Assembly: GCA_052148715.1 (NCBI GenBank)
Contig: JBKQHQ010000208.1
Span: 1 to 32,756 of the forward strand
Length of the DNA stretch: 32,756 nt
Direction of reading: 5' to 3'
Source: JBKQHQ01 sp052148715
Lineage (GTDB): Bacteria > Pseudomonadota > Alphaproteobacteria > Rhizobiales > Xanthobacteraceae
The number at the start of each line of letters is the position of its first letter. Positions within the stretch are counted from its first letter, which is position 1. A program made the translations under genes and the position numbers. The notes beneath the pieces were generated by a model that made no database searches, had not been told where the DNA came from, and saw only the letters and a program-made list of their open reading frames with translations. Below, one piece after another: positions 1 through 8,401 of the stretch.

Positions 1-8
1 CCCCCATC

Positions 9-638
9 ATGGACACGCTGCCTCCGCCGCCTCCCGTTGAGATTCAACGTCCGGCTCCCGCTCCAGGACGAGCGGCGGCCGGAGAAGTCAGGTTTATCAG
101 TTACACGACCGGATATGCCTCGGGCGACAACACCCCGCCCGGCTCCACCAGCGTGACCATCGGCAATCTCTCAGGCCGAGCCGGCGGAAAAGGGACCTAT
201 GACGACCCGATCACGCTCGCGGTCGGCCACAGCATCATCAACGGGGCCGACATCCCCGATTATCCGGCGGGGACCAAATTTTATATTCCCAACCTGCGAA
301 AATATTTCTCGGCACAGGACACCTGCGGGGACGGCGACGTTCCGCAAAACGGTCCCTGCCACACCGGCTATCAAGGGCGCGTGTGGCTGGATCTCTACAT
401 CGGCAATGTCGGCGGCGATGCAGCGACCGATTGCGAGAACGACGTTACGGGCTTCCATCTGGTCATCCAGAATCCCGTCTCGAACTACGCCGTGATTCCA
501 GGTCCGGTGTTCAACAACGGCTGCGCCCGCTACGGCGAGGAAGTGCTGATCGGAACGCCCACCAAGGTCACATCGACTCGTAGCCCGACGGATGCAAGCC
601 CGTCGGCCGATCGGCCGTCGAGCGCTGTTACCCGCTGA
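9..638 (+). CDS. Putative secreted protein, possibly 5'-truncated
   Basis: The reading frame is open to the window edge, so the ATG at 9 may be internal and a signal peptide may lie outside the window. The first 25 residues are a Pro/Ala-rich linker (PPPPPVEIQRP). A compact, Gly/Asp/Tyr-rich domain of about 150 residues follows, with motifs TGYASGDNTPPGS, YPAGTKFYIPNLRKYF and RVWLDLYIG and about five cysteines. The pattern 'DNTPPGS ... GTYDDPIT ... GTKFYIPxLxKYF ... DLYIG' recalls small secreted proteins annotated mainly in fungi, with a double-psi-beta-barrel-like look. That resemblance is from memory, not a search. The C-terminal 25 residues are Ser/Pro/Arg-rich and probably disordered. It converges on the phage operon, with 17 nt between stop codons, so it probably marks the host side of the prophage edge. 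Function unknown. Confidence 0.6.
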   Translation: MDTLPPPPPVEIQRPAPAPGRAAAGEVRFISYTTGYASGDNTPPGSTSVTIGNLSGRAGGKGTYDDPITLAVGHSIINGADIPDYPAGTKFYIPNLRKYFSAQDTCGDGDVPQNGPCHTGYQGRVWLDLYIGNVGGDAATDCENDVTGFHLVIQNPVSNYAVIPGPVFNNGCARYGEEVLIGTPTKVTSTRSPTDASPSADRPSSAVTR

Positions 639-655
639 CCGCAGCTTGGGCAGGA

Positions 656-2293
656 TCAGCGATCGCGGCTCGGTCCCGGCGCTTCCAGCGTGAGCATCGC
701 CTGGCGATAGCGATTGAGGTCGTCCAAGGCCTGCTGTGCGCGCGTGGCGTTGAGGTTGGCCATTCGCTGATTGAAGTCCTGGTTTTGTTGCTCGCGCGCA
801 GACTGCGCGAGCGCAAGCCGCTGCTTCTGCCGCGCCAAATTCTGCTGCTCCTGTTGCTGGTGCGCCGCGGCGCCGCCCTGCAAGGCGCCCCCCAACCCCT
901 TGGCGAACGACGCCCAGCCGGACATTCCCGGCTGCGCGCCGGCACTCAAGCCCTGACCCAGCGCGCCGAGCGTGATCGGTGCATGCGCCGGATCAAGCCC
1001 GAGCGCACGCATCCATCCCGCCGGCGCGCCCGCGCCCTCGCCGCGCGGGCTCCCCTGCTGCACCGGAGGTGCGATCCCCAGGGCCCGGGCGATCCCCCGG
1101 ACGTGCTCGTTGGGAATGATCGTTCCGGCCTCCTGAGGAACAAACTCCTCCGGACCGTCCTTGCCGACGACAACGGCTCCGTCGGGTCCGCTGTCGGGGA
1201 TGAAAACCTCCGCTCCGCGATCGCCGACAATCCCTTTCTCACGGGCCGCGAGATCGCCGCCCTCGCCCAGAATCGGAGCGTTGTTGTTGTAGCCTGGATT
1301 ATACGCAACGGGGATAAACTGGGGGCTGCTGTTGTTGCTCCCAAACAGGCTGTTGCCCAGCGCTGACCCAAACCCGGAATTGCCAAGCAAGGCCCCACCG
1401 ATGCTCCCCAGAATGCCCCAGCCGGCATTGTTCGGCGCCGATGTGACCGATGTCGTCGACGCCGGCATGGCCTGTGCACCCGCCTGCTCCGCCTGATTGG
1501 CGAGTTGCGCCGTCTGGAACGGGTATTGCTGCGCCATCAGCCATTGATTGTAGGCGGCGTTGAGCTGCGCCTGGTTCTGGGCGGTTTGTTGCGCACCGTA
1601 TTGGTTGGCGATGCCGGCGAGCTGCGATCCGGTTCCGACCTGATAGGTGCCGAGCCCCTGCTCCGCCTGGGCGCCGGCCAGCTGTTGCGCGAGGTACTGA
1701 TTGTACAGGTTTGCATTCGTGGTCTGGGCCGCGAGCGAATTCGCGACGTCCTGAGAACCCGCGCCGATCGCGGTGTTGAAAGCGTTGTTATAGGCGTTGC
1801 CGATCACCCCCTGCTGCTGCAGCCCGGAGAGGAAGTTTTGATTCTGCTGCAGCATGTTCGCGCGGGGATCACCAAATGCCCCGGCCGAGGTCGCCGCGCC
1901 TTGATTGAGCTGGCTCTGCAGGGCCTCTTGCTGCTGCATCCCGGCAAGCTGGGGGGCCAGGGCCTGGCTCACATACTGGTTCATGTACGGCGACATCTGC
2001 GAGGCGATCGAATTCGCCTGCACCGACTGCGGCCCGGCATTGGTATAGTTGTTGATCAGGCTCTGCGCCTGGCCGACATTCGGCACTCCGCTCGACGCAA
2101 GATTGCCGGCCATGCCGAAAGAGGTGTTCTGCAGCGGGGAGAAGTTTGCGACCTGCTGGCCCGAATAGGGCGTGAACCCGGCGGCCTCCAAGTTGCCGAC
2201 GGCCGAAAGATTCTGGTTCGCGAGGCCCGCAACCGCCGCGTTGGGCGTCGGTGTCGTCTGCGTCGTCGAGGTCTGGCTATTGCCGAAGCACAT
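656..2293 (-). CDS. Gln/Ala-rich phage tail protein with tape-measure-type motifs
   Basis: A 545-residue protein. Residues 1-280 are extremely rich in Gln, Ala, Asn and Gly (e.g. MQQQEALQSQLNQGAA) and likely form long helices, as in phage ejection or tape-measure proteins. A short Gly-rich hydrophobic stretch follows (WGILGSIGGALLG). Around residues 350-400 are two tandem copies of the 'VGxxGxExFxP' motif that normally closes tail tape-measure proteins: GIVGDRGAEVFIPD, then VGKDGPEEFVPQEAGTIIPN. The last 80 residues are a charged Gln/Arg coiled coil. It is the last gene of the virion operon and its start overlaps the stop of the GNAT-like gene by 17 nt, suggesting coupled translation. A role in DNA ejection or as an internal virion protein is inference; the family was not identified. 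Confidence 0.75.
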   Translation of the reverse strand: MCFGNSQTSTTQTTPTPNAAVAGLANQNLSAVGNLEAAGFTPYSGQQVANFSPLQNTSFGMAGNLASSGVPNVGQAQSLINNYTNAGPQSVQANSIASQMSPYMNQYVSQALAPQLAGMQQQEALQSQLNQGAATSAGAFGDPRANMLQQNQNFLSGLQQQGVIGNAYNNAFNTAIGAGSQDVANSLAAQTTNANLYNQYLAQQLAGAQAEQGLGTYQVGTGSQLAGIANQYGAQQTAQNQAQLNAAYNQWLMAQQYPFQTAQLANQAEQAGAQAMPASTTSVTSAPNNAGWGILGSIGGALLGNSGFGSALGNSLFGSNNSSPQFIPVAYNPGYNNNAPILGEGGDLAAREKGIVGDRGAEVFIPDSGPDGAVVVGKDGPEEFVPQEAGTIIPNEHVRGIARALGIAPPVQQGSPRGEGAGAPAGWMRALGLDPAHAPITLGALGQGLSAGAQPGMSGWASFAKGLGGALQGGAAAHQQQEQQNLARQKQRLALAQSAREQQNQDFNQRMANLNATRAQQALDDLNRYRQAMLTLEAPGPSRDR

Positions 2294-2894
2294 CGTCTGG
2301 CTCCGTTGGGTTAGGCGTCATTCGGAAGGGTGAAGGCCGGCTTTCGGGCGCCGGCCGGCGCGCAATGCGGCGCCGGCTCTTGTTGATGATCACCACCTTG
2401 CCCTTCGCCTCGGCGATGATGTGAAGCTCGAGCGCGCAGGCCTTGGCGATCGCCTTGGCATCGGCGAGGAGGGCGCGGCCGGCCGCGGGCTCATCCGGCA
2501 GCACGAAGAACCAGCGGTTGGCGAGGAACGCCGCGCTCGGGCCTCCCCACCAAAATGTCTGCCGGGTGAGGCCGAGCGTGCCGACGAGGCGCGCCCCGCG
2601 CAGCGCCATGGTCGCCACCGAGTAATTGACGACCCGCCAGATCTCCTCGACCGAGCGCCGGCGATCGATCGCGGAGGGCAAGCTCGGCGCCGCCATCGCG
2701 CTGAGGAATTCGTAAATGGCGATGACGTCGTCATCGCTCTGCGCATAGCGCAGCGCTAAGATTTCCGGCGCCGGGGGCGGGTTCCTTTCCCTGGCTTCCG
2801 GCGGCGGCGACGCCGGCGCGGTCTGCCCGTTCACGCTCGGGCCAAGATCCGCGAGCGAACGGATCACATGCTTCTTGCGTCGGCGTCTTGACAT
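2277..2894 (-). CDS. GNAT-like phage acetyltransferase family protein
   Basis: The frame is open further upstream to 3416, but that part is the out-of-frame shadow of the tail gene. The real start is the ATG at 2894 (MSRRRRKKHVIRSL), giving 205 residues. After a basic and proline-rich N-terminus of about 50 residues, the body reads like a minimal GNAT domain: an N-terminal helix (DDVIAIYEFLSAMA), a strand carrying RLVGTLGLT, a Trp-rich turn (FWWGG), a core strand (FLANRWFFVLPD), a long helix (AGRALLADAKAIAKACALELHI) written here only in outline, and a final NKSRR. Such proteins occur in phage virion operons, but acetyl-CoA binding cannot be shown by eye. The start lies 2 nt after the stop of the upstream 88-residue gene. 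Substrate unknown. Confidence 0.7.
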   Translation of the reverse strand: MSRRRRKKHVIRSLADLGPSVNGQTAPASPPPEARERNPPPAPEILALRYAQSDDDVIAIYEFLSAMAAPSLPSAIDRRRSVEEIWRVVNYSVATMALRGARLVGTLGLTRQTFWWGGPSAAFLANRWFFVLPDEPAAGRALLADAKAIAKACALELHIIAEAKGKVVIINKSRRRIARRPAPESRPSPFRMTPNPTEPDDVLRQ

Positions 2895-2896
2895 CT

Positions 2897-3163
2897 TTAC
2901 GCGGTCCGGTTCGGACCACCCTTCTTGAAGAACGCGAGAACTGTCGCGAGGACGGCATTGGTGTTGGCCAAGGTCGGGGACGAGACCGCGAGCGCCGTCG
3001 TGAGGGTCGGTGCCGCATCCGTCGTGAAATTCTGCCCCAGATCGGTGATATCGTTCTCCTGGCTCGCTTGCTCGATCGTGCGCACGGATTTCGTGAGCCA
3101 ATCGATGTGGGCCTGAGGTGGAGAGCCTGGCGGTGGGCCACCGCCGAGCGACAGCTTCCTCAT
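2897..3163 (-). CDS. Small phage protein, function unknown
   Basis: An 88-residue protein. It has a Gly/Pro-rich start (MRKLSLGGGPPPGSPPQ), a short helix (HIDWLTKSVRTIEQASQEND), and a Thr/Ala/Leu-rich C-terminal half ending in a hydrophobic helix (NAVLATVLAFFKKGG). The C-terminal helix could be membrane- or partner-binding. Its start overlaps the stop of the large tail gene (3160) by 4 nt, and its stop is 2 nt from the next start, so it is translated within the virion operon. I do not recognise the family. A role as a small virion or assembly factor is inferred only from position. Confidence 0.65.
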   Translation of the reverse strand: MRKLSLGGGPPPGSPPQAHIDWLTKSVRTIEQASQENDITDLGQNFTTDAAPTLTTALAVSSPTLANTNAVLATVLAFFKKGGPNRTA

Positions 3164-4968
3164 CGCCGTGTCCCCGATGGCTTGATGTAAGCCTGCGGTT
3201 TGCCGTAGCGCATGTAGTTTCCCAAATCGCTGGAGGTGAGAAGCATGCCGATGAACCGACCTGAGACCCGGAAGTCGGAGATTCCCGGATTGGTATCGGG
3301 AACCGTATCGGTATCCGTGTCTTCCGTCGCAGAATCGGAGGTGTTGTCCCAGGTCTGCACCGTCGCGGTGACGTTGCCTGACTGCTCGAAGAAATCGAAG
3401 CGGATGCCTTCCACATCCATGCGCTCGAGCCCTTCCTCGAGAGCCGCAGGGTTCATGGTCAAGGTCCAGGTCAAGGCGGCGCCGTTGTCGTTGAAGGTGT
3501 CCCCGATCGGGTCATGGTTGTAGATGTACCCGTCCGTGCCGGCCATCAGCGGCGACGTATCCCCTTGCGTAAAATGCGTCCCCGACGCCCGGCCCCAGGT
3601 CCCCACCGACCAGCACTGGTCGTTGATGTGAAAGATCACGTAGTGGGTAGGGTTGGTGTCGCTCGTCGTGGGGTAGAAGAACCAGATCTCGTGATATTTC
3701 GGGACGTAAATAGCGGCGCATTGGAACGCAAGATTGTCGGGCAAGGCGTCGAAGACATACTTTCTGATGTCCTCGACATTGGGGATCGGATAGACCGAAC
3801 CGTTATAGAGATAGAAATTGTCGGCGCCCATCCAGTAGGCGATGCCGTCCACCGTCGCCGCCGCATTGGGCGAGATCAGCCCGCAATCCTTTCCCGCCAG
3901 CGATGAATTGTAGATGAACTGATTGCCGGTATATTGGAACAGGATCAGCGCCGAGTCGGTCCATACCAGGCTGAGATAGGGCGCCAACACCCGCCCTCCC
4001 ACGAGCTTGGTGCCGTCCTGAAGCGTCCGCGAGAATGCGGTGTTCGAGATCGACGGCGTCCAGGTGGTAGGATCACCCTGCGAGCAGACGTTCACCACCA
4101 TCTGATCGCAGAGCGCAAAGACGAAGCGTTCCGGTGTCACGAACATCGCCCGGATGTTGGTCGGCGCATCCATCGATGCCCCACCGAAGGTCCCGACCGC
4201 CCGCGGCCATGGCTGCGACTGGGTCGGATCGAACGCCCACAGCGTCCCGCCGTTGTAGGCCGCCAACAATATCTGACCGAAATGATCGAGCGACCAGACC
4301 CGCGGCTCATAGAAGATGGTCGAAGAGCCGCGCGCGGTGCCGTAGGTGGAGAGCCCATAGCCGCCGACGCCAAAACCTTGGCCATAGACGCCGAGCTCGG
4401 TTCCCACCGGGATCTCGTACGAATATTCGACCGCGGAGCCGCCGCCTGCGCCGCCCGCATTCGCCGTCGTCGTCGCGGTGACGACGTAGCCGTTGGCGTC
4501 GGTGACGGTCTGCACGATGAACGTGCCGTTCAGGCTCACATTGTTGAAGGCCGTGGCGCCGGAGAAGATGACGGTGTCGCCGGGATTGGTCCCGTGCGCG
4601 GTATGGGCCACGCTGACGTTCGCCGAGCCCGACGTCGTCGTGAACGGATTGCTGCCGAGCGTCCCGGTCGCCCGGAACGGCGTGATGTCGTTGAGCGTCC
4701 AGGAGGAATCGAAGGCGTAAAGCTTGCGATAAGTTCCCGCCGCGGCATACTGGTTCTGTAAAAAATCCCGCCACGCATGCAGCGCCCGCGGCGTCCCCGA
4801 CATGGCGGTCGACGTGACCACGACATTGCCCCCGACCTTCTGCGGCCGGCCCTTGACCATGCGGATCTTGTCGAACGGCAGCGTCCAGCGGCCTTCGGCG
4901 GCCTTCGCGGTTTCAGTGATCACGCACCCCGGAGGAGGCACGATGGGAAGCGGACGCAACGCCGACAT
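3160..4968 (-). CDS. Large phage tail / packaged-DNA stabilisation-type protein
   Basis: The frame is open to 5064, but the ATG at 4968 (MSALRPLPIVPP) has a good Shine-Dalgarno (AAGGGG, about 6 nt upstream), giving 602 residues. The body is a repetitive beta-rich protein with short motifs of the form 'G..LWAFDP', 'VDGIAYWMGADNFYLYNG' and 'HYVIFHINDQCWSVGTW'. These resemble propeller-like proteins of podovirus tails, such as P22 gp10-type stabilisation proteins. Residues about 103-182 are a Gly/Ser/Thr-rich module (LNGTF ... VTDANGYV ... GGAGGGS) that recurs in the adaptor gene at 6505-7395. The C-terminus mentions 'RMDVEGIRFDF...SGNVTATVQTW', typical of a bundled beta domain. A tail hub or plug role is inferred from domain look and operon position. 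Confidence 0.72.
   Translation of the reverse strand: MSALRPLPIVPPPGCVITETAKAAEGRWTLPFDKIRMVKGRPQKVGGNVVVTSTAMSGTPRALHAWRDFLQNQYAAAGTYRKLYAFDSSWTLNDITPFRATGTLGSNPFTTTSGSANVSVAHTAHGTNPGDTVIFSGATAFNNVSLNGTFIVQTVTDANGYVVTATTTANAGGAGGGSAVEYSYEIPVGTELGVYGQGFGVGGYGLSTYGTARGSSTIFYEPRVWSLDHFGQILLAAYNGGTLWAFDPTQSQPWPRAVGTFGGASMDAPTNIRAMFVTPERFVFALCDQMVVNVCSQGDPTTWTPSISNTAFSRTLQDGTKLVGGRVLAPYLSLVWTDSALILFQYTGNQFIYNSSLAGKDCGLISPNAAATVDGIAYWMGADNFYLYNGSVYPIPNVEDIRKYVFDALPDNLAFQCAAIYVPKYHEIWFFYPTTSDTNPTHYVIFHINDQCWSVGTWGRASGTHFTQGDTSPLMAGTDGYIYNHDPIGDTFNDNGAALTWTLTMNPAALEEGLERMDVEGIRFDFFEQSGNVTATVQTWDNTSDSATEDTDTDTVPDTNPGISDFRVSGRFIGMLLTSSDLGNYMRYGKPQAYIKPSGTRR
4423..4662 (-). repeat. Beta-module inserted in tail protein (copy 1)
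   Basis: Codons for residues about 103-182 of the tail protein at 3160-4968. Aligned by eye with the module at 6844-7080, it shares GxLGxN, TxTxGSxxVSV, HGxNxG, SGATA, NGTF, VTDAN and GGGS in the same order and spacing. This is a shared protein domain; nucleotide identity is only partial. Confidence 0.75.
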
Positions 4969-5091
4969 GGTTACCCCTTGCTGATATGCGGAAGCAGCGC
5001 GAGCGGCGGAAAGCGGGCACTGATCTTCGCCGACATCAAAATTTGCGATTACCTGCACACACACTGCGTCTTGCGCGAAAAGCTTCGTCGG

Positions 5092-6504
5092 TTAGCGCTT
5101 GATGATGAAGTTACTGATGCCGGTCGGTTGGGTGACGTCGGTCGCACTGCCGCTGCCGAGATTGTTGCCGGTAAAGCTTGCCGTGATGCCGGTTGTATTG
5201 GAATGGATTGTTACGGTTGGTTCGCTGGCCCCGCTGACACCGCCGCCTGGCGCAATCGATCCGCCGGTCGCTTGCAGATAAGGGCCGCCGCTAACCGTAT
5301 TCGTGTGGGTGTGGCCAGGATCGGTGATGGCCACAGTGCCGGTCGGCGCAACGGCTGGTAGTTGCGCTTGCATCAACGTCACGGTCTCTGCGCCGCCGGC
5401 TGCACCAAGCTCATTTCCTGCGATGCCGGACCCACCGGTCGTCAACCGGCTGGCGGCCGTGCCGCCCATGTTATCGCGGCCGGCAACGGCGCGGCCTCGG
5501 CGATCCGGAACGTTGAACGTAGTCGCCCCGTCCCCGTTTCCGTAGGGGTAGGCGTGGCAGGTCTGCGATCCTCCCGAGCCCGCGGTCGCGTTCCCCGACA
5601 TGGTGATAGTGGTCGAGGTGATCGACGAGATCGTGAGCCCGGAGAGGCCGGTGCCTTCCAGCGCCGCCCCTTCAAGCCCAAGACCGGTCAGGTTCGCCGA
5701 AACGCCGGTGATCGTGTTCGATCCGTTGGTCACATCCCCGGTAAACGTTGCCCGGAGCGCATTGAGCAAGTTCGGATCGGTTGCGCGCTCAACTGCTTGG
5801 CCGTATTCGAGATACCAGCCGGTCGGCACAGTGATGCCGGCAAAGGCCACCTCCGTGCCGGCGGGGATGTACTGAACGCCCGCCACCTGCAGCACGTTCG
5901 GCGAAATCACGTTGACCACGCTCGCCGTGCCGGCCCCGACCCCGGTGACCTGTAAAACGTCCTCACCGTCGATCGCGAGCCGCCAGTCCTGAGTATTATT
6001 GCGGTACCAGCCGGAATTCGTCTCGTTGATGTCCGAATAGACCGGCGCCGCCGCCGAGCCGTCCGGCATCTGGATCTGTAGCGAGTTGAACGGCGAGACG
6101 ATGATGTTGCCGGCCCCGTCGCACTGCACGAATTGCCAGCCGCCGTTCTGCGGGATCGCCGCGCCAGATCCGCCCGGCGTCTCGATCGTCAGCGAGAACG
6201 CGCCGGTGGTGCCGTTCCGCACCCACCAGGACTTGCTGAGGTTAGGGACCTTGATGATCTGATTGCTCGTCAGCGCGCCGCTGAAGATGAGCGCGTAGTA
6301 GCGCGCCAACGATGCGGCGTTGGGCGGCGGGTTGGTCGAGAGGTCGAGCGTGCCGCCGGTCACCGAGCTCTGCAGCACATTGGCGATCGCGTCCTCGAGG
6401 ATCTGGATCGCCAAGGTGTTGAGGTTTGATCCCCAGGCGTTGTTGTCGTTGCCGGTGCCCATCAGGATGGCACCCAGCGTCGACGTATAGGTATCAGCGG
6501 CCAT
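5092..6504 (-). CDS. Phage tail collar domain protein (tail fibre/spike-like)
   Basis: A 470-residue protein. The N-terminal 200 residues are a beta-rich adaptor (MAADTYTSTLGAILMGTGND; NQIIKVPNLSKSWWVRNGTTG). The C-terminal half is a tail-collar domain: VAFAGITVPTGWYLEYGQAV, then ATTFNVPDRRGRAVAGRDNMGG, and a His-rich GHTHTN segment before the terminal strand SNFIIKR. This arrangement is typical of phage tail fibres and microcystin-dependent-type collar proteins. Between the two collar motifs (about residues 255-315) sits an extra Gly/Thr-rich module (GDVTNGSNTITGVS ... TSTTITMSGNAT). The start codon directly follows the TAA of the adaptor gene (TAAATG), with GGAG about 10 nt upstream. It probably contacts the host surface; the receptor is unknown. 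Confidence 0.85.
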   Translation of the reverse strand: MAADTYTSTLGAILMGTGNDNNAWGSNLNTLAIQILEDAIANVLQSSVTGGTLDLSTNPPPNAASLARYYALIFSGALTSNQIIKVPNLSKSWWVRNGTTGAFSLTIETPGGSGAAIPQNGGWQFVQCDGAGNIIVSPFNSLQIQMPDGSAAAPVYSDINETNSGWYRNNTQDWRLAIDGEDVLQVTGVGAGTASVVNVISPNVLQVAGVQYIPAGTEVAFAGITVPTGWYLEYGQAVERATDPNLLNALRATFTGDVTNGSNTITGVSANLTGLGLEGAALEGTGLSGLTISSITSTTITMSGNATAGSGGSQTCHAYPYGNGDGATTFNVPDRRGRAVAGRDNMGGTAASRLTTGGSGIAGNELGAAGGAETVTLMQAQLPAVAPTGTVAITDPGHTHTNTVSGGPYLQATGGSIAPGGGVSGASEPTVTIHSNTTGITASFTGNNLGSGSATDVTQPTGISNFIIKR

Positions 6505-7395
6505 TTATGGGGTCTCCGCGTCGATTTCCGCACCGCGGTACAGCATGTCGTTCTCGGCGCCGATCGCGGCAATCAGCGCGCCGAGCTTAGCCAGGCCTTT
6601 CTGATATTCGCCGTCGTCCTTCATGAAGTCCGCCGCCGCCGTCATGCAGGCCGCGCGCATCAGCTGCGGATAGCGGTTGGTGAGAAAATTCGTCTGGTTG
6701 GCCGCCGACAACAGCGGCAGGCTCCGAAAATATTGCAGCTGCATGTTCAGCGTCTGGGTAAGCGCGGTGTCGAACCAGATCTGCTCGTCCCAGATTCCCC
6801 ACCAACTCGGGGTGCCGGCGACCAGGTTGTCGCACAGATAGGCCATGCCGGAGCCGCCGCCGACGGCCGAGGAAGTCGCGGTCAAGGTGAGCGTATCGAT
6901 GACGAAGTCGTTGGCGTCGGTGACCGCGACGATATCGAAGGTGCCGTTCGGCGTGATCCCGCCGACCGCCGTCGCCCCCGACAGGTTGAACACGCTGCCT
7001 TGGTTGAACCCGTGGCCCGGGAGATTGACGGAGACCTGGGTCGATCCATTGGTCGCCGTCAGGGCATTGTTGCCGAGGCTGCCGCTGGTCTCGGTAAAAT
7101 TCCGGTTCCTCTGGACAAAATTCTCATCCTTGTGCGCGATGGTGAGGTTGTAGCTGGTCGCATAGATCCTGCCGATCGGGTCGAGGAAGCCGGCCGGCAG
7201 GGCGATGGAGGAACCGCCCACCGGCATGTTGAAGCTCATGTGGGTGCGCATTTCGCGGCAGCGCAGCAGCGAATAGATCAGGGCTTGGGCTTCATCGACG
7301 GTGGCGCCGATGTCGAGCTTGGTGTAGTTCACCCAGGTGGCGATCGCGCCCGGCTGCCCCTTCGCGCCGGTCAGGCTTGCATAGGTCATGGCCAT
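6505..7395 (-). CDS. Phage head-tail adaptor-like protein with inserted beta-module
   Basis: A 296-residue protein; the ATG at 7389 two codons downstream is an alternative start. N-terminal helices (WVNYTKLDIGATVDEAQALI), a mid-region (LPAGFLDPIGRIYAT) and C-terminal helices (FLTNRYPQLMRAACMTAAAD, AKLGALIAAIGAENDML) match the helical layout of gp4-type podovirus adaptor (head-completion) proteins that sit under the portal. Residues about 106-184 are a Gly/Ser/Thr-rich beta module closely similar to the one in the tail protein at 3160-4968, placed between two adaptor halves. It follows the 180-residue gene by 7 nt and is directly followed by the collar gene. The adaptor call rests on helix pattern and order; the module is seen directly. 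Confidence 0.65.
   Translation of the reverse strand: MAMTYASLTGAKGQPGAIATWVNYTKLDIGATVDEAQALIYSLLRCREMRTHMSFNMPVGGSSIALPAGFLDPIGRIYATSYNLTIAHKDENFVQRNRNFTETSGSLGNNALTATNGSTQVSVNLPGHGFNQGSVFNLSGATAVGGITPNGTFDIVAVTDANDFVIDTLTLTATSSAVGGGSGMAYLCDNLVAGTPSWWGIWDEQIWFDTALTQTLNMQLQYFRSLPLLSAANQTNFLTNRYPQLMRAACMTAAADFMKDDGEYQKGLAKLGALIAAIGAENDMLYRGAEIDAETP
6844..7080 (-). repeat. Beta-module inserted in adaptor protein (copy 2)
   Basis: Codons for residues about 106-184 of the adaptor. Key residues in order: SLGNN, TNGSTQVSV, GHGFNQG, LSGATA, NGTF, VTDAND, VGGGSG. It parallels copy 1 at 4423-4662. A more distant relative is visible in 8726-9475 (VGQTVLVQGVTGATGANGTQ ... GAYTSGGTV). Confidence 0.75.
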
Positions 7396-7402
7396 GACGG
7401 CT

Positions 7403-7945
7403 TCACGCCGGTTTGTTGGTCAGGAGCCGGGCGAGCCGCGGCGCGAGCTCGCGCTCGTCAATGAGCTTGTGATCCAGCACCAGATCCTCGACCAGCTGCC
7501 CGAGCTTGGAATAGGCGATGCTGAAGCGCTTGCGCGCCGCCGCAAAGAGCAGGTAGGTGTCGTAGTTCCGCTGACCTTTGAGCCAGGCGACCAAGTCGAC
7601 CTCGTCGGCGCCGGCATCGGCCTTGGAGACCGCATCGGCCTGGTCGGCCTCTTGCTCCGGCTCCTGCGGCGCGCCGGGTTTTGCTGGGCGCCTGGCGAGC
7701 CGCTCCTTCTTCTTGGCGAGCCGCTCCCGCATCGGCGCGTCGTAGAGCGGCGTGAACCATATCCTGCGTCCATCGCCATTCCCCTCCCACGGCTCGGTAC
7801 GGCCGTCATCGGGCACGAGCTCGCCGTTGCAGTCGAACGGCAAGCCGTCCTGCAGGAAGGCGACGCGGAAATGCGGATCCTCCGGCGTGCGATCTCCGTG
7901 CACGGTGGAGAAATATTTCGAGCGGTCGAGACGAAGGTCCGACAT
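7403..7945 (-). CDS. Phage protein of unknown function with charged linker
   Basis: A 180-residue protein starting MSDLRLDRSKYFSTVHGDRT, with Shine-Dalgarno AGAGGTG about 6 nt before the ATG. The N-terminal 70 residues are a small globular part (FRVAFLQDGLPFDCNGELVP, WFTPLYDAPM). A Lys/Arg-rich helix and then an acidic Glu/Asp/Ala linker (EQEADQADAV) follow. The last 65 residues are helical (DLVAWLKGQRNYDTYLLFAA). It lies 7 nt upstream of the adaptor. The two-domain shape with a flexible charged linker suits an assembly or head-tail joining factor, but I do not recognise the family. Confidence 0.7.
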   Translation of the reverse strand: MSDLRLDRSKYFSTVHGDRTPEDPHFRVAFLQDGLPFDCNGELVPDDGRTEPWEGNGDGRRIWFTPLYDAPMRERLAKKKERLARRPAKPGAPQEPEQEADQADAVSKADAGADEVDLVAWLKGQRNYDTYLLFAAARKRFSIAYSKLGQLVEDLVLDHKLIDERELAPRLARLLTNKPA

Positions 7946-8051
7946 ACATGCACCTCTGTTCGTTCGGCAATCGCGAAGCGTGCGTTAGCGCACTACCCCG
8001 CCGGATGTAGTCGCCCTCGGCGGGGCAGCGGCCACTTCGCAGCAAATGCGC

Positions 8052-8375
8052 CTAATACTCCTCCCCGCCCTCGTTCAGGTGGCGGTTGCCTCGGCGGCCT
8101 TTTTCGCTGGCGGCGCCGACCTCGTCGTTGACGGCCGAGGCGCCGATGAGCGAATGATCGAGATTTTCCGGGCCGCCCGGAAAGTCTTCCTCCATCAGAG
8201 AGGTGCAGATCGGCATGGCGAGCCGGACGTTGTCGAGCGCATAGGCGCGCTTGATGGTCTGTCCCTCGCCGATCGGCTCATCCTCGATGCCGTTCGACGG
8301 CCCAGTCCCGCCGGTGAGCGCGCCTTCGATGAAGCGTTCGGGGTCGTCCTTGCCGTAGGGTTTGTTGGTCGGCAT
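8052..8375 (-). CDS. Small phage protein, function unknown
   Basis: The frame is open to 8888, but most of that is a shadow of the gene at 8726-9475. The ATG at 8375 (MPTNKPYGKDDPERFIEGAL) has a clear Shine-Dalgarno (AAAGGA, 6 nt spacing) and gives 107 residues. The protein is acidic and polar (GGTGPSNGIEDEPIGEG) with one likely amphipathic stretch (YALDNVRLAMPICTSLMEED) and a Gly/Arg-rich C-terminus (GNRHLNEGGEEY). It sits between two virion genes, 26 nt downstream of the 75-residue gene. No family recognised. Confidence 0.6.
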   Translation of the reverse strand: MPTNKPYGKDDPERFIEGALTGGTGPSNGIEDEPIGEGQTIKRAYALDNVRLAMPICTSLMEEDFPGGPENLDHSLIGASAVNDEVGAASEKGRRGNRHLNEGGEEY

Positions 8376-8401
8376 GGTGGTTCCTTTCAGAGGAGCTTGC
8401 G

